Positions 18,859 to 26,650 of a stretch of DNA of 64,000 nucleotides are shown piece by piece. A program made the translations under genes and the position numbers. Origin of the DNA: JAWSVE01 sp050633885. Its GTDB lineage: Bacteria; Pseudomonadota; Gammaproteobacteria; Pseudomonadales; Cellvibrionaceae. The first letter of the stretch is position 1. Every line of letters begins with the position of its first letter. Below the pieces are notes generated by a model. That model searched no databases, was not told the DNA's origin, and worked only from the letters and a program-made list of their open reading frames with translations. The stretch spans positions 124,001-188,000 of the forward strand of contig JBOEHK010000004.1 of assembly GCA_050633885.1 (NCBI GenBank), given 5' to 3'.

Positions 18859-19389
18859 ATGTCCAGGCAAATATCAAACCAAAATAGATTCATAAACCAT
18901 GATAATCACAGTGGTATATCGGGGTATTCTAAAAAGATAGCCCTCTTTGCTGCAACCTTATCGGTACTCTCTTTTTTGAGTCTGCCTGCCTTATCGGATA
19001 ATCATAAGGCATCAGGCGAAAATATAAATCGTTATGAAAAATTTGAAAGGGGGGATGAGAAAAAGAATCACAAGCGTATGAGGCGTTTGGTTAACACGCT
19101 TGATCTTACTGAAAGCCAGATTGAATTGTTAAAGCTAACGACTAAAGCTCCATCAGAGGATCGAGAACAAATGCATGAGCTTCGCAATCAATTAAAAGAG
19201 TTAACTCACTCAAGCGCCTATAGTGAGCAGGATGCTGAAGAAATTATAGAGCAAATGATGGCGTTAAGAGAAAGTGAGATGATTGCAAAGGCCAATGCTA
19301 ACAATGCTTTCTATATTAGTTTAAGTGAAGAGCAAAAAGCCAGTTTTAACACATTACAGGAAAAGAGGAACAAAAGAAGTCGCTTCTAA
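18859..19389 (+). CDS. Spy/CpxP-like LTxxQ periplasmic protein
   Basis: Small periplasmic protein with the Spy/CpxP fold signature. I chose the ATG at 18859 (AGAGGTG just upstream); an ATG at 18787 is an alternative. The signal peptide core KKIALFAATLSVLSFLSLPALS lies unusually far in (about residues 25-46). The mature part is helical and charged, with LDLTESQIELLKL (LTxxQ motif 1) and SLSEEQKASFNTL (motif 2). Such proteins act as chaperones or feedback inhibitors of the Cpx/Bae sensor kinases. It is divergent from the two-component genes, consistent with being their target. A strong hairpin terminator follows. Confidence 0.85.
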   Translation: MSRQISNQNRFINHDNHSGISGYSKKIALFAATLSVLSFLSLPALSDNHKASGENINRYEKFERGDEKKNHKRMRRLVNTLDLTESQIELLKLTTKAPSEDREQMHELRNQLKELTHSSAYSEQDAEEIIEQMMALRESEMIAKANANNAFYISLSEEQKASFNTLQEKRNKRSRF

Positions 19390-19427
19390 TGATTCCAAAA
19401 GCGTACTAAGATTTTGTAACCGTTGAT

Positions 19428-19465
19428 AAAAGGCTATCGATCAATCGAATCGATAGCCTTTTTTA
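19428..19465. terminator. Bidirectional rho-independent terminator (spy-like gene / integrase)
   Basis: AAGGCTATCGAT and ATCGATAGCCTT form a perfect 12-bp stem with a 7-base loop. It is followed by a T-run on the plus strand and by TTTT on the minus strand. It lies between two convergent genes and should end both transcripts. Confidence 0.92.
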
Positions 19466-19511
19466 TTGTTCTTGGTTTCGGTTAATAAGCTACAAAATTT
19501 GAGAGGTAATT

Positions 19512-20753
19512 TTAATCAACACTTCGTTCTTTCCCACTCTCAGCGCGTTTTTTATTTTCACTTTGAACGTAGATTGTATCTGTTGTTGCCATACTGGAAT
19601 GTCCAAGGTCTTCTGATAAGTCTTTAAGTGCTCGACCTCTTTCAATTTCCATGCTTGCTCCCGTATGACGCAACCAGTGTGTAGACGCTTCTTGCAACTT
19701 TCTTGCGTTATCTTCGTTTGTATCCTTTTTCATTTTTTCGTACGCAAGATCAAAAATTTCTTGTACTAACCGAAATAAATGACGGGAGGACATACCTCCC
19801 TGGCCTCTAATTTTTTCTATCAATGGTGAATTATCAGTAGAAGCGGGGAGTGGTGCTTCACCACGATATTGTCTGTAGCGTTTTAAATAATCTAAATACG
19901 GATTTGGAACTGTGACATCTCGAATCTTACGGCCTTTGCCATAAATTTTTAGCCACCAATTACTGTGTTCATCTTGCCAAAAATGTCCCATAGTCGGTGA
20001 CCAGTCTTTCCGTTCAGACAGTTCAGATATTCTCAAAAATAATGTTTTTAGAGTCGCAATAATGAACAAACTACGTTCATAAACGGGATCTTTCTGTGCC
20101 AGCTCTTCTGCCGTCGATAAAACGTATTGCCATTGCTCTTCCGTTAAACGTTTGACGTCTTTCACCTGAGCATCTTTGATAAAGTAGCGACAATCTTTCT
20201 TGGCGAGTTGAGCTGGATTTCCGTAACAAATTTCTTCGTTAACTAAATATTTGTAAAAAGCGATCACCGCTGTAAATGTTGCTGTGAGAGTCGCTTGTGA
20301 AGGTTTATATTTTTTTTTGTCAGGGTGTTTTTCTGAATTACTATTTTTGGGAACTTTTAATCGAAAGGGGCGCCAGTTTGGGTTTTGTCGATAATAACCA
20401 TTATCAACAATAAAGCGATCTGTATTCGAGAGTGATATCCATTCTTGAGGAGGCTTCCAACAAAAATCCGCGTATTCTAAAATATCGGCTTTTCGTAAAT
20501 CATCCATAGGTTTTTTCTTGAAAAAAAACACCCACAATAAAAAACGTTCTATTTCATTTCTAAATCGAATGAACGTATGCTCTGATTTATTTCTACCGAT
20601 GTATTTTAAAAAATCAATTCCCCATAACCAATGTTGCTTATGCCAGATTTCACCTTGATCTAAGATTTCTTTGACCTCCAAATAATCATTCAAACGAATA
20701 TCCAAAAGGGATTCGTAAGCAGGAAAAAGAGCAGTGGGTTTACTGATAGACAT
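19512..20753 (-). CDS. Tyrosine recombinase / phage-type integrase
   Basis: Complete 413-residue site-specific recombinase. The N-terminal ~200 residues include a SAM-like core-binding domain (FIRFRNEIERFLLWVFFF). The catalytic domain has all expected residues: Arg in TLFLRISELSERKDW, the beta-hairpin Lys in IYGKGRKIRDVTVP, the His-x-x-Arg box THWLRHTGAS, His in LGHSSMATTD, and the nucleophile Tyr near residue 395 (DTIYVQ). It is therefore probably active. The start ATG follows an AGG that is embedded in a long inverted repeat (20760-20805). No tRNA gene or obvious att pair is nearby; it borders the sulfur gene cluster. Confidence 0.92.
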   Translation of the reverse strand: MSISKPTALFPAYESLLDIRLNDYLEVKEILDQGEIWHKQHWLWGIDFLKYIGRNKSEHTFIRFRNEIERFLLWVFFFKKKPMDDLRKADILEYADFCWKPPQEWISLSNTDRFIVDNGYYRQNPNWRPFRLKVPKNSNSEKHPDKKKYKPSQATLTATFTAVIAFYKYLVNEEICYGNPAQLAKKDCRYFIKDAQVKDVKRLTEEQWQYVLSTAEELAQKDPVYERSLFIIATLKTLFLRISELSERKDWSPTMGHFWQDEHSNWWLKIYGKGRKIRDVTVPNPYLDYLKRYRQYRGEAPLPASTDNSPLIEKIRGQGGMSSRHLFRLVQEIFDLAYEKMKKDTNEDNARKLQEASTHWLRHTGASMEIERGRALKDLSEDLGHSSMATTDTIYVQSENKKRAESGKERSVD

Positions 20754-20759
20754 GAAATA

Positions 20760-20805
20760 AACCTAAATCAAAGAACAATGTCTATTGTAATCGATGATTT
20801 AGGTT
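20760..20805. repeat. Nested inverted repeat covering the integrase ribosome binding site
   Basis: AACCTAAATCA (20760-20770) and TGATTTAGGTT (20795-20805) are perfect 11-base inverted arms. Between them lies a second inverted repeat, ACAAT-GTCT-ATTGT. On the minus strand the inner-facing arm contains the AGG that serves as the integrase ribosome binding site, 8 bases before the ATG. An RNA read through from the sulfur operon would fold and hide that site. It could alternatively be a recombinase or regulator binding site. Confidence 0.7.
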
Positions 20806-20832
20806 AATGGGAGAGTTAATTGCCTGAGATAT

Positions 20833-21291
20833 TTAAGTGGTTGGTTTTGTTTGAGAGGTAACTACATGGACAATAGCCATACCTATTGTCATGGATAACG
20901 CAAATATTATACCTTCAGTATTAAAATAGGCTAAGGCCGCTATAGCTGGGCCAGGGCAATACCCATAGATTCCCCAGCCAATGCCAAATAAAGCCGCACC
21001 ACTAATGAGCTTATAATCTAAATATTTGTTCGTAGGTAATTCAAATGTATCGCAAATAATAGGTGCTGTTTTTTTTAAGACAAATCTAAATGAAATCAAT
21101 GTCACTAAAACAGCACCGCCCATCACAAACATGAGATCCGGAATCCACTCTCCAAAAATATCTAAAAAGCCAATTACCTTAGCAGTATCCGTCATACCGG
21201 ACATTGCCAACCCAATACCAAAAATAACCCCACACAAAAGAGATGCCAGGTTCTTTATGACAGGATTATTTTTAAAAAAATGATTATTCAT
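20833..21291 (-). CDS. YeeE/YedE family membrane protein (second half-transporter)
   Basis: 152-residue inner-membrane protein with about four hydrophobic segments, from the family that includes thiosulfate/sulfur-compound importers of the TsuA type. The diagnostic cysteine motif is YGYCPGPAIAALA near residue 108, and the N-terminus shows GVIFGIGLAMSGMTD, the repeating half-module of this fold. It lies 31 bases after its paralogous partner gene. The two short proteins together probably equal one full-length YeeE. As the last gene of the persulfide operon it probably moves sulfur compounds; direction and substrate are not known. Confidence 0.88.
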   Translation of the reverse strand: MNNHFFKNNPVIKNLASLLCGVIFGIGLAMSGMTDTAKVIGFLDIFGEWIPDLMFVMGGAVLVTLISFRFVLKKTAPIICDTFELPTNKYLDYKLISGAALFGIGWGIYGYCPGPAIAALAYFNTEGIIFALSMTIGMAIVHVVTSQTKPTT

Positions 21292-21322
21292 AAAAACTTA
21301 CTCCTAATCTGTTTCTATAAAA

Positions 21323-21736
21323 TTAAAATAAATGCCTCATCATAAAAACTGTCGCAACACCAGCGCCCATAAAAGTGAACGTAGCAACAATCGAACGAGC
21401 TGATAGTCTCGCAATACCGCAAACTCCGTGGCCACTTGTGCAGCCGCTGCCGAGTTTAACACCTATGCCAACACACAAACCGCCAACGATTGCGAGAGGA
21501 TAAGAGGCATGAGGAGATGGAATTGGATTTTTTGTTATTAGGTGAAATAAATAAGCTCCAATGGGTAAGCCAATAATAAAGGCCCACCGCCATAACCGAT
21601 CAATACCGGCTGAAAAAGCTCCCCAATATATCCCACTGACACCGCATATTCTTCCTAAAAGTAGCAGCATTAATGTGGCAGATATGCCTATGAAAACACC
21701 CCCTGACAAGGGGAAAATAAGAGTATCAATATTCAT
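21323..21736 (-). CDS. YeeE/YedE family membrane protein (first half-transporter)
   Basis: 137-residue inner-membrane protein, with hydrophobic segments and the motif GSGCTSGHGVCGIARLSARS near residue 95, the most conserved cysteine motif of the YeeE/YedE (DUF395) family. The N-terminus (GVFIGISATLMLLLLGRICGVSGI) holds the other family repeat. Split pairs of this kind are commonly found beside sulfide- and persulfide-oxidising genes, as here. Gaps to the upstream SulP gene and to the downstream half-transporter are 55 and 31 bases, which supports a single operon. Confidence 0.88.
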   Translation of the reverse strand: MNIDTLIFPLSGGVFIGISATLMLLLLGRICGVSGIYWGAFSAGIDRLWRWAFIIGLPIGAYLFHLITKNPIPSPHASYPLAIVGGLCVGIGVKLGSGCTSGHGVCGIARLSARSIVATFTFMGAGVATVFMMRHLF

Positions 21737-21791
21737 AATTTATCTGTCCATAACCTCTTTTTATATCATTTAATGAGAAATATTAAATTTA

Positions 21792-23519
21792 TTAAGCTTT
21801 GGATGTTAATTCCGAATAAGCTTGAAACTGCGTTAAGAAAATCTTACCGGTTAATCTCTCAATAAAGCCCGACACGCTTAAAGAATCCATTACTGGGCCT
21901 TTCACTTCTGAGAGGTGTAGAACAATACCTTGTTCGGATAAGCGTCGGTTAATCATGTCAAGCGTCTCTAGGGCGCTGTGATCTATTTCGTTGATCGCAC
22001 TACAGACTAAAATGACTTGAGAAATTTTATCTCGCTTAAATACTTTATCGTAAATGACATCTTCTAAATAACTGGCGTTAATAAAGTATAAGCTTTCGTC
22101 AACGCGTAAACTTAATATTTTTTGATCAGTTGAGACATGATAACGATTAACATTGCGAAAATGCTCTGTGCCTTCAACAAGGCCAACTTCGGCGATATGG
22201 GGTTTAGAAGATCGGTATAAGTGTAAGAAAATGGAAGATGCGATACCGAATGAAACGCCTACTTCAACTCCGTATACTAACGTTAAAATAACGGTTGCTG
22301 CTACCGCAAAAAAATCATGCTTTTCATAAATCCAAGTTTTTTTAAAAATTGAAAAATCAATCAGTGTTATCACTGCAATAATAATCGTCGCTGCTAAAGT
22401 GGCTTTGGGTAAATAAAATAATACCGGTGCGAAGAAAACAGCCGCTACACCAATACCGATAGCAGCAAAAATACTGGATGCTTGAGTCGATGCGCCGGCA
22501 TCAAAATTTACGACTGAACGAGAAAATCCACCTGTTACTGGAAATGCACCTGAAATTGCTGATGCTAGATTAGCGGAACCTAAACCGATGAGTTCTTGAT
22601 TGCTATCAATTTTTTGGCGGCGTTTACTGGCTAAAGTTTTTCCCACTGAAACTGACTCAACATAGCCGATAAGTGAAATAAAAAAGGCGGGTAAAGCAAG
22701 GATTTTAACTAATTCAAGCGAAGGCAGCGATAGAGAAAAAGAGGGAAGTCCTGAGGGTATTAAACCGACTAAAGAAAGTCCTATTTTTTCTAATTGAAAC
22801 CAGTAAGCGATAAAGATTGTTATGATGACGATTAGAATTGGAGAAATTTTAGAGAAAAAATAAGCGGTTTTTTGAGGTACCCCGATACTGATTAGTAATC
22901 GTTCGGCATAATTTTTTGCAACATATAAGAAAATAATGGCTGACAAGCCAATGATTAAAGTAATTAGACTAATTCCATTATTAGAGCCGGTAGTCTGCTT
23001 AAATAGAGAGTGCGCAATCTCCACTAAGTTGTCACCCGTGGAATCGACACCTAAAATGTGTTTAAGTTGACTCGCCGCAATAATAATTCCAGAAGCTGTA
23101 ATAAAACCTGAAATGACTGAATGCGATAAAAAATTAGCTACAAATCCCAATTTGAATAGACCCATTGCCACCAGCATGGCACCTGATAGTCCAGCAAGAG
23201 TAATCGCGGCATTTAAATATTCTACTTGCCCCTGTTCCACAACTGTACCCAAAGCTGTTGCTGTCATTAGTGAAATAACAGCGACAGGGCCTACTGACAA
23301 GGTTTTGCTTGTGCCAAAGAGGGCGTATAACCCTAAGGGAAGGATACTTGCATATAATCCAACTTCTGCAGGAACACCCGCTAATAATGCATAGGCTAGT
23401 GATTGAGGAATTAAGAGAACGGTGACAATGATTCCTGCAACTAAGTCATTCAATAAAAAAGATTTATTATAATGACGCGCCCAATCAAGGATTGGAAAAT
23501 ACTTCGCAAGACGATTCAT
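21792..23519 (-). CDS. SulP family anion transporter with STAS domain
   Basis: 575-residue inner-membrane transporter of the SLC26/SulP family, which carries sulfate, bicarbonate or other anions. The membrane domain (about 20-420) has many hydrophobic helices with the signatures AYALLAGVPAEVGLYASILP and SAISGAFPVTGGFSRSVVNFDAGA. The cytoplasmic C-terminus is a STAS domain (about 455-560; SLRVDESLYFINASYLEDVI, EIDHSALETLDMI). Position between the SQR-like gene and the YeeE pair suggests export of sulfate or sulfite made by sulfide oxidation, or linked anion exchange; the substrate is inferred from context only. Confidence 0.92.
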   Translation of the reverse strand: MNRLAKYFPILDWARHYNKSFLLNDLVAGIIVTVLLIPQSLAYALLAGVPAEVGLYASILPLGLYALFGTSKTLSVGPVAVISLMTATALGTVVEQGQVEYLNAAITLAGLSGAMLVAMGLFKLGFVANFLSHSVISGFITASGIIIAASQLKHILGVDSTGDNLVEIAHSLFKQTTGSNNGISLITLIIGLSAIIFLYVAKNYAERLLISIGVPQKTAYFFSKISPILIVIITIFIAYWFQLEKIGLSLVGLIPSGLPSFSLSLPSLELVKILALPAFFISLIGYVESVSVGKTLASKRRQKIDSNQELIGLGSANLASAISGAFPVTGGFSRSVVNFDAGASTQASSIFAAIGIGVAAVFFAPVLFYLPKATLAATIIIAVITLIDFSIFKKTWIYEKHDFFAVAATVILTLVYGVEVGVSFGIASSIFLHLYRSSKPHIAEVGLVEGTEHFRNVNRYHVSTDQKILSLRVDESLYFINASYLEDVIYDKVFKRDKISQVILVCSAINEIDHSALETLDMINRRLSEQGIVLHLSEVKGPVMDSLSVSGFIERLTGKIFLTQFQAYSELTSKA

Positions 23520-23585
23520 GCTAGTTAAATAAAAACTTCATGTTGGTTTACCATATAGTCATAAAAAGTAAAGATTCAGCATTGC

Positions 23586-25226
23586 TTATTTGATGTTAGG
23601 TTTTGCAAGCCATTCATGTCCTTTTAGCATTCCCTTCCAGTAAACGAATGGAAGAACGCTGGCTTTTAAAAACCAAGCTAGCTTTGTTGGCTTTGTTCCA
23701 TTATTTAACCATTTAGGGAATGTCGGTAATAATTTTCCACCGTATCCAAATTCTGCCAGTACAATTTTTCCTCTTTCAACCGTTAGAGGACAGGATCCAT
23801 AACCATCATATACAACCGATGCAGGCTTGTTATTAAAAGTATCAATAATATTTTGAGCAACCACGGGGACCTGCTTTCTTACTGCAGCCATTGTTTTTGC
23901 ATTCGGCGTATTCATTACGTCACCTAAACCCCAAATATTTTTATAATGTTTGCTTTGTAACGTTTCTTGATCGACATCTAGCCAGCCGGCGTCATCGGAA
24001 AGATTGCTGTTCGAAATAAATTCAGGCGCGCATTGAGGAGGGCAGACATGGATCATATCAAAGTTTTCTTCTATAATAGTGTCGTTACCTTCTCTATCTT
24101 TTGCAACAAAATAAGCTTTTTTATTGGGCCCATCAATCTTTGTCAACGTGTGAGAGAAATGAATCTTGGCGTTATATTTTTTTACATAGGATTCTAATGC
24201 AGGGACGTAATCACTGACGCCAAAGAGTACAGCGCCCGCGTTATAAAAATGAATATTTATCTCATTGATTTTGTTATTTCTAAACCAATAATCACTAGAT
24301 AAGTACATTGCTTTTTGAGGTGCGCCAGCACATTTTATTGGCATCGGAGGCTGTGTAAATATAGCTTTTCCTTTTTTTAATTCGTTGACTAATTTCCATG
24401 TATAAGGCGCTAAATCAAAACGATAATTTGATGTCACACCATTTTTCCCCAGTGTTTCTTGAAGTCCTTCAATCCCACTCCAATTTATCTTTAGACCAGG
24501 TGAGACAATGAGTTGCTTGTAAAAGACTTCATTTTGATCATCTAAAATGACTTTATTATTGTCTGCATCAAATGATTTGACAGATTGTTGAATCCAAGTC
24601 GTATTTCTTGGAATTAAATCTTTCATTTGACGTTTTGTAGATACAGCATCAAATACACCACCACCGACCATGGTCCATCCAGGTTGATAATAATGGTCAG
24701 TAGCAGGATCAATTAAAGCTATGCGAAGAGGGCTGCGTCGTTTTAAAAGACTGGATGCAACTGAAATACCGGATGAACCAGCACCGATAATCACAACGTC
24801 ATAAACAGGCTTGGCAATAGCGTTGGAGGGATTGTATTTTTCCATCTCTTTTATTTTCGAAAGGTTTGAAGCCTTTTCTTTTTGTAAAGTCTCTACATCT
24901 AATTTAACGGCTTCTTGCCAAATAATGGTAGATCGATTACCCGTACGACAATAGGCATGTATCTTCTTTTTTGTTTTTAAAAGCTCACTTAGCTGTTTTA
25001 TTTGTGACTGCTCTAACTCGCCAGCAGAAAATGGAATGTTGACAGCTTGTATTCCGGTTTCTTCAGAGGCTTTTTGAATATCTGAAAATGTGGGTTGCCC
25101 GCTAGCTTCATGATCGGGCCGATTGCAAACGATAACTTCAACTTTTTCTTCCAATAATTTTTTCAGATCAGAGATTTCGATTTGCTCTGAAACAGAGTAT
25201 TGATCAGTGAGTTTTTGTATTTGCAT
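23586..25226 (-). CDS. sqr: DUF442 phosphatase-like / sulfide:quinone oxidoreductase-like fusion
   Basis: 546-residue fusion. Residues 1-~120 are a beta-lactamase-hydrolase-like phosphatase domain (VCNRPDHE, and the P-loop CRTGNRS with Cys93). From ~140 on is a type-II SQR-like flavoprotein: FAD motif IIGAGSSGISVA, then CAGAPQK (Cys299) and YGSCPL (Cys479), which correspond to the two redox cysteines of mitochondrial-type SQR. The flavin region WGLGDVMN is also present. The expected reaction is oxidation of sulfide to persulfide with electrons passed to quinone. The C-terminal FLKASVLPFVYW is amphipathic and could bind the membrane. It lies 50 bases downstream of the persulfide dioxygenase gene, which would consume the product. 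Confidence 0.88.
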   Translation of the reverse strand: MQIQKLTDQYSVSEQIEISDLKKLLEEKVEVIVCNRPDHEASGQPTFSDIQKASEETGIQAVNIPFSAGELEQSQIKQLSELLKTKKKIHAYCRTGNRSTIIWQEAVKLDVETLQKEKASNLSKIKEMEKYNPSNAIAKPVYDVVIIGAGSSGISVASSLLKRRSPLRIALIDPATDHYYQPGWTMVGGGVFDAVSTKRQMKDLIPRNTTWIQQSVKSFDADNNKVILDDQNEVFYKQLIVSPGLKINWSGIEGLQETLGKNGVTSNYRFDLAPYTWKLVNELKKGKAIFTQPPMPIKCAGAPQKAMYLSSDYWFRNNKINEINIHFYNAGAVLFGVSDYVPALESYVKKYNAKIHFSHTLTKIDGPNKKAYFVAKDREGNDTIIEENFDMIHVCPPQCAPEFISNSNLSDDAGWLDVDQETLQSKHYKNIWGLGDVMNTPNAKTMAAVRKQVPVVAQNIIDTFNNKPASVVYDGYGSCPLTVERGKIVLAEFGYGGKLLPTFPKWLNNGTKPTKLAWFLKASVLPFVYWKGMLKGHEWLAKPNIK

Positions 25227-25276
25227 ATGAGCACCTGTCTGTATTGTTTATTATAGTACTAAGAATGATTAAATCA

Positions 25277-26176
25277 TTAACTAAAGGCATTTACGGGAAT
25301 TTTTAAATACACTAAATCATTATCCTCTGGCTCAGGAAAATGACCCGCTCTCATATTCACTTGTAACGAAGGTAAAATAAGACGTGGCATATCAAGTGTG
25401 GCATCGCGTTTTTCTCTCATGCTAACAAATTCTTTTTTCGATACGTGACCATTCACGTGAATATTTTTTTCAAGCTCTTCTTTAACACTTGTTTCATATT
25501 CTAATTCTCGGCCATCAGGACAATAATCATGACACATGAACAAACGAGTATTTTCTGGTAACGCTAATACCTTTTGAATTGAATCATATAATGTTTCAGC
25601 ACTTCCTCCAGGAAAATCAGCCCGAGCAGTTCCACCGTCAGGCATAAAAATGGTATCGCCCACGAAAACAGCATCTTCGATAATATGTACCATACAAGCT
25701 GGGGTATGCCCAGGTGTATGAATTGCTTTAGCGTGTAAGTTACCAATAGAATAACTTTCGTTGTCTGTAAAAAGATGATCGAATTGAGAACCATCCCTTT
25801 CAAATTCGGTACCCTCGTTAAAAATTGTCCCAAATGTTTTTTGTACCGTAATCACATGCTCGCCAATTGCCAATTTACCACCAAGCTTTTCTTGAATATA
25901 AGGAGCAGCAGATAAATGATCAGCATGAACATGTGTCTCAATTAACCACTCAACTGTGAGCTGATGTTCTTGAACGTATTCGATAATAGCGTCAGCACCA
26001 TCATAATGAATAGTGCCTGAGGGGTAGTCAAAATCTAGAACCGAATCAATAACAGCACATGCTGTTGAAGAAGGATCTCTTACAACGTAAGAAAAAGTAT
26101 GAGTATCTTTATCAAAAAAAGGAGCAATGATTGGAGTTTGCTCATTAGTGACAGGTTTTTCTTCAATAGCATTCAT
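25277..26176 (-). CDS. pdo: Persulfide dioxygenase (ETHE1-like MBL-fold)
   Basis: 299-residue metallo-beta-lactamase-fold enzyme of the ETHE1/Blh type, which oxidises glutathione persulfide to sulfite and glutathione with a mononuclear Fe(II). Metal ligands are visible in THVHADHL (His82, His84, Asp86, His87) and in HTPGHTPA near residue 160, with VGDTIFMPDGGTARADFPGG and CHDYCPDGRE later. It is the first gene of the sulfur operon and is preceded by a -24/-12 sigma-54 promoter (26283-26297), with the FisR-type activator divergent. The C-terminal PEPEDNDLVYLKIPVNAF is typical of the longer Blh-like forms. Confidence 0.92.
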   Translation of the reverse strand: MNAIEEKPVTNEQTPIIAPFFDKDTHTFSYVVRDPSSTACAVIDSVLDFDYPSGTIHYDGADAIIEYVQEHQLTVEWLIETHVHADHLSAAPYIQEKLGGKLAIGEHVITVQKTFGTIFNEGTEFERDGSQFDHLFTDNESYSIGNLHAKAIHTPGHTPACMVHIIEDAVFVGDTIFMPDGGTARADFPGGSAETLYDSIQKVLALPENTRLFMCHDYCPDGRELEYETSVKEELEKNIHVNGHVSKKEFVSMREKRDATLDMPRLILPSLQVNMRAGHFPEPEDNDLVYLKIPVNAFS

Positions 26177-26282
26177 TGTCTCATCTCCAGATCGTTTTCT
26201 TTAGTACAGATATTTTTCATGGGGAACTTGTAAGATTACTGACATGATTTCTAATAGTCATTTACAATTGGTTTTAGTTAGA

Positions 26283-26297
26283 GCAGATTTTATGCCA
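26283..26297 (-). promoter_or_regulatory. Sigma-54 (-24/-12) promoter of the persulfide operon
   Basis: Read on the minus strand the site is TGGCATAAAATCTGC. It has the invariant GG and GC with exactly 10 bases between them, and matches TGGCA of the -24 element and TGC of the -12 element. The -12 element lies about 107 bases before the pdo ATG. The adjacent gene encodes a sigma-54 activator, which strengthens the call. Confidence 0.8.
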
Positions 26298-26388
26298 AAC
26301 TTCGACTTTATTTAACTTGTTGATTTTAAAGAGTAAAAACTAATACACACGAATAACGGGAAGTCGTCATTGTAGGAAATCGCCAATA

Positions 26389-26416
26389 TTGACAAGTGGT
26401 TTGACAAAAATGACAA
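26389..26416. repeat. Three TGACAA direct repeats, candidate enhancer
   Basis: TTGACAA (26389), TTGACAA (26401) and ATGACAA (26410) recur at intervals of 12 and 9 bases, roughly one helical turn. They lie about 90-120 bases upstream of the sigma-54 promoter, the normal distance for an upstream activating sequence. That FisR binds here is inference. Confidence 0.45.
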
Positions 26417-26650
26417 CTGCTTATAAGGTTTATTGATCATACATGCGAGACAAAATGATCAAAGCTCGGCATTAATCGGAAGCATTGTACAAGGTGTTTA
26501 TGCTCTAAAAATGTAACGTTAACTCGATTGCTAGACGCAAACGATATACATCAACCGCGTGTGATTAACCTAAAACGCCATTTAGAGAGTTTATCGATAC
26601 ACACTAAATCTGTTCATGTTGTTTGTTATTAATCCATTAGAAGTTTTGCT

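Larger units (their letters stand above)
26177..26650. other. Divergent pdo/fisR regulatory region
   Basis: 474-base spacer that contains no gene. It holds the sigma-54 promoter for the sulfur operon (26283-26297, minus strand) and, about 90-120 bases upstream of it, three TGACAA direct repeats (26389-26416). A TATAAG at 26422, 15 bases after a TTGACA, might form a weak vegetative promoter for the regulator gene overlapping those repeats. The remainder (26430-26650) shows nothing I can assign. Confidence 0.6.
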
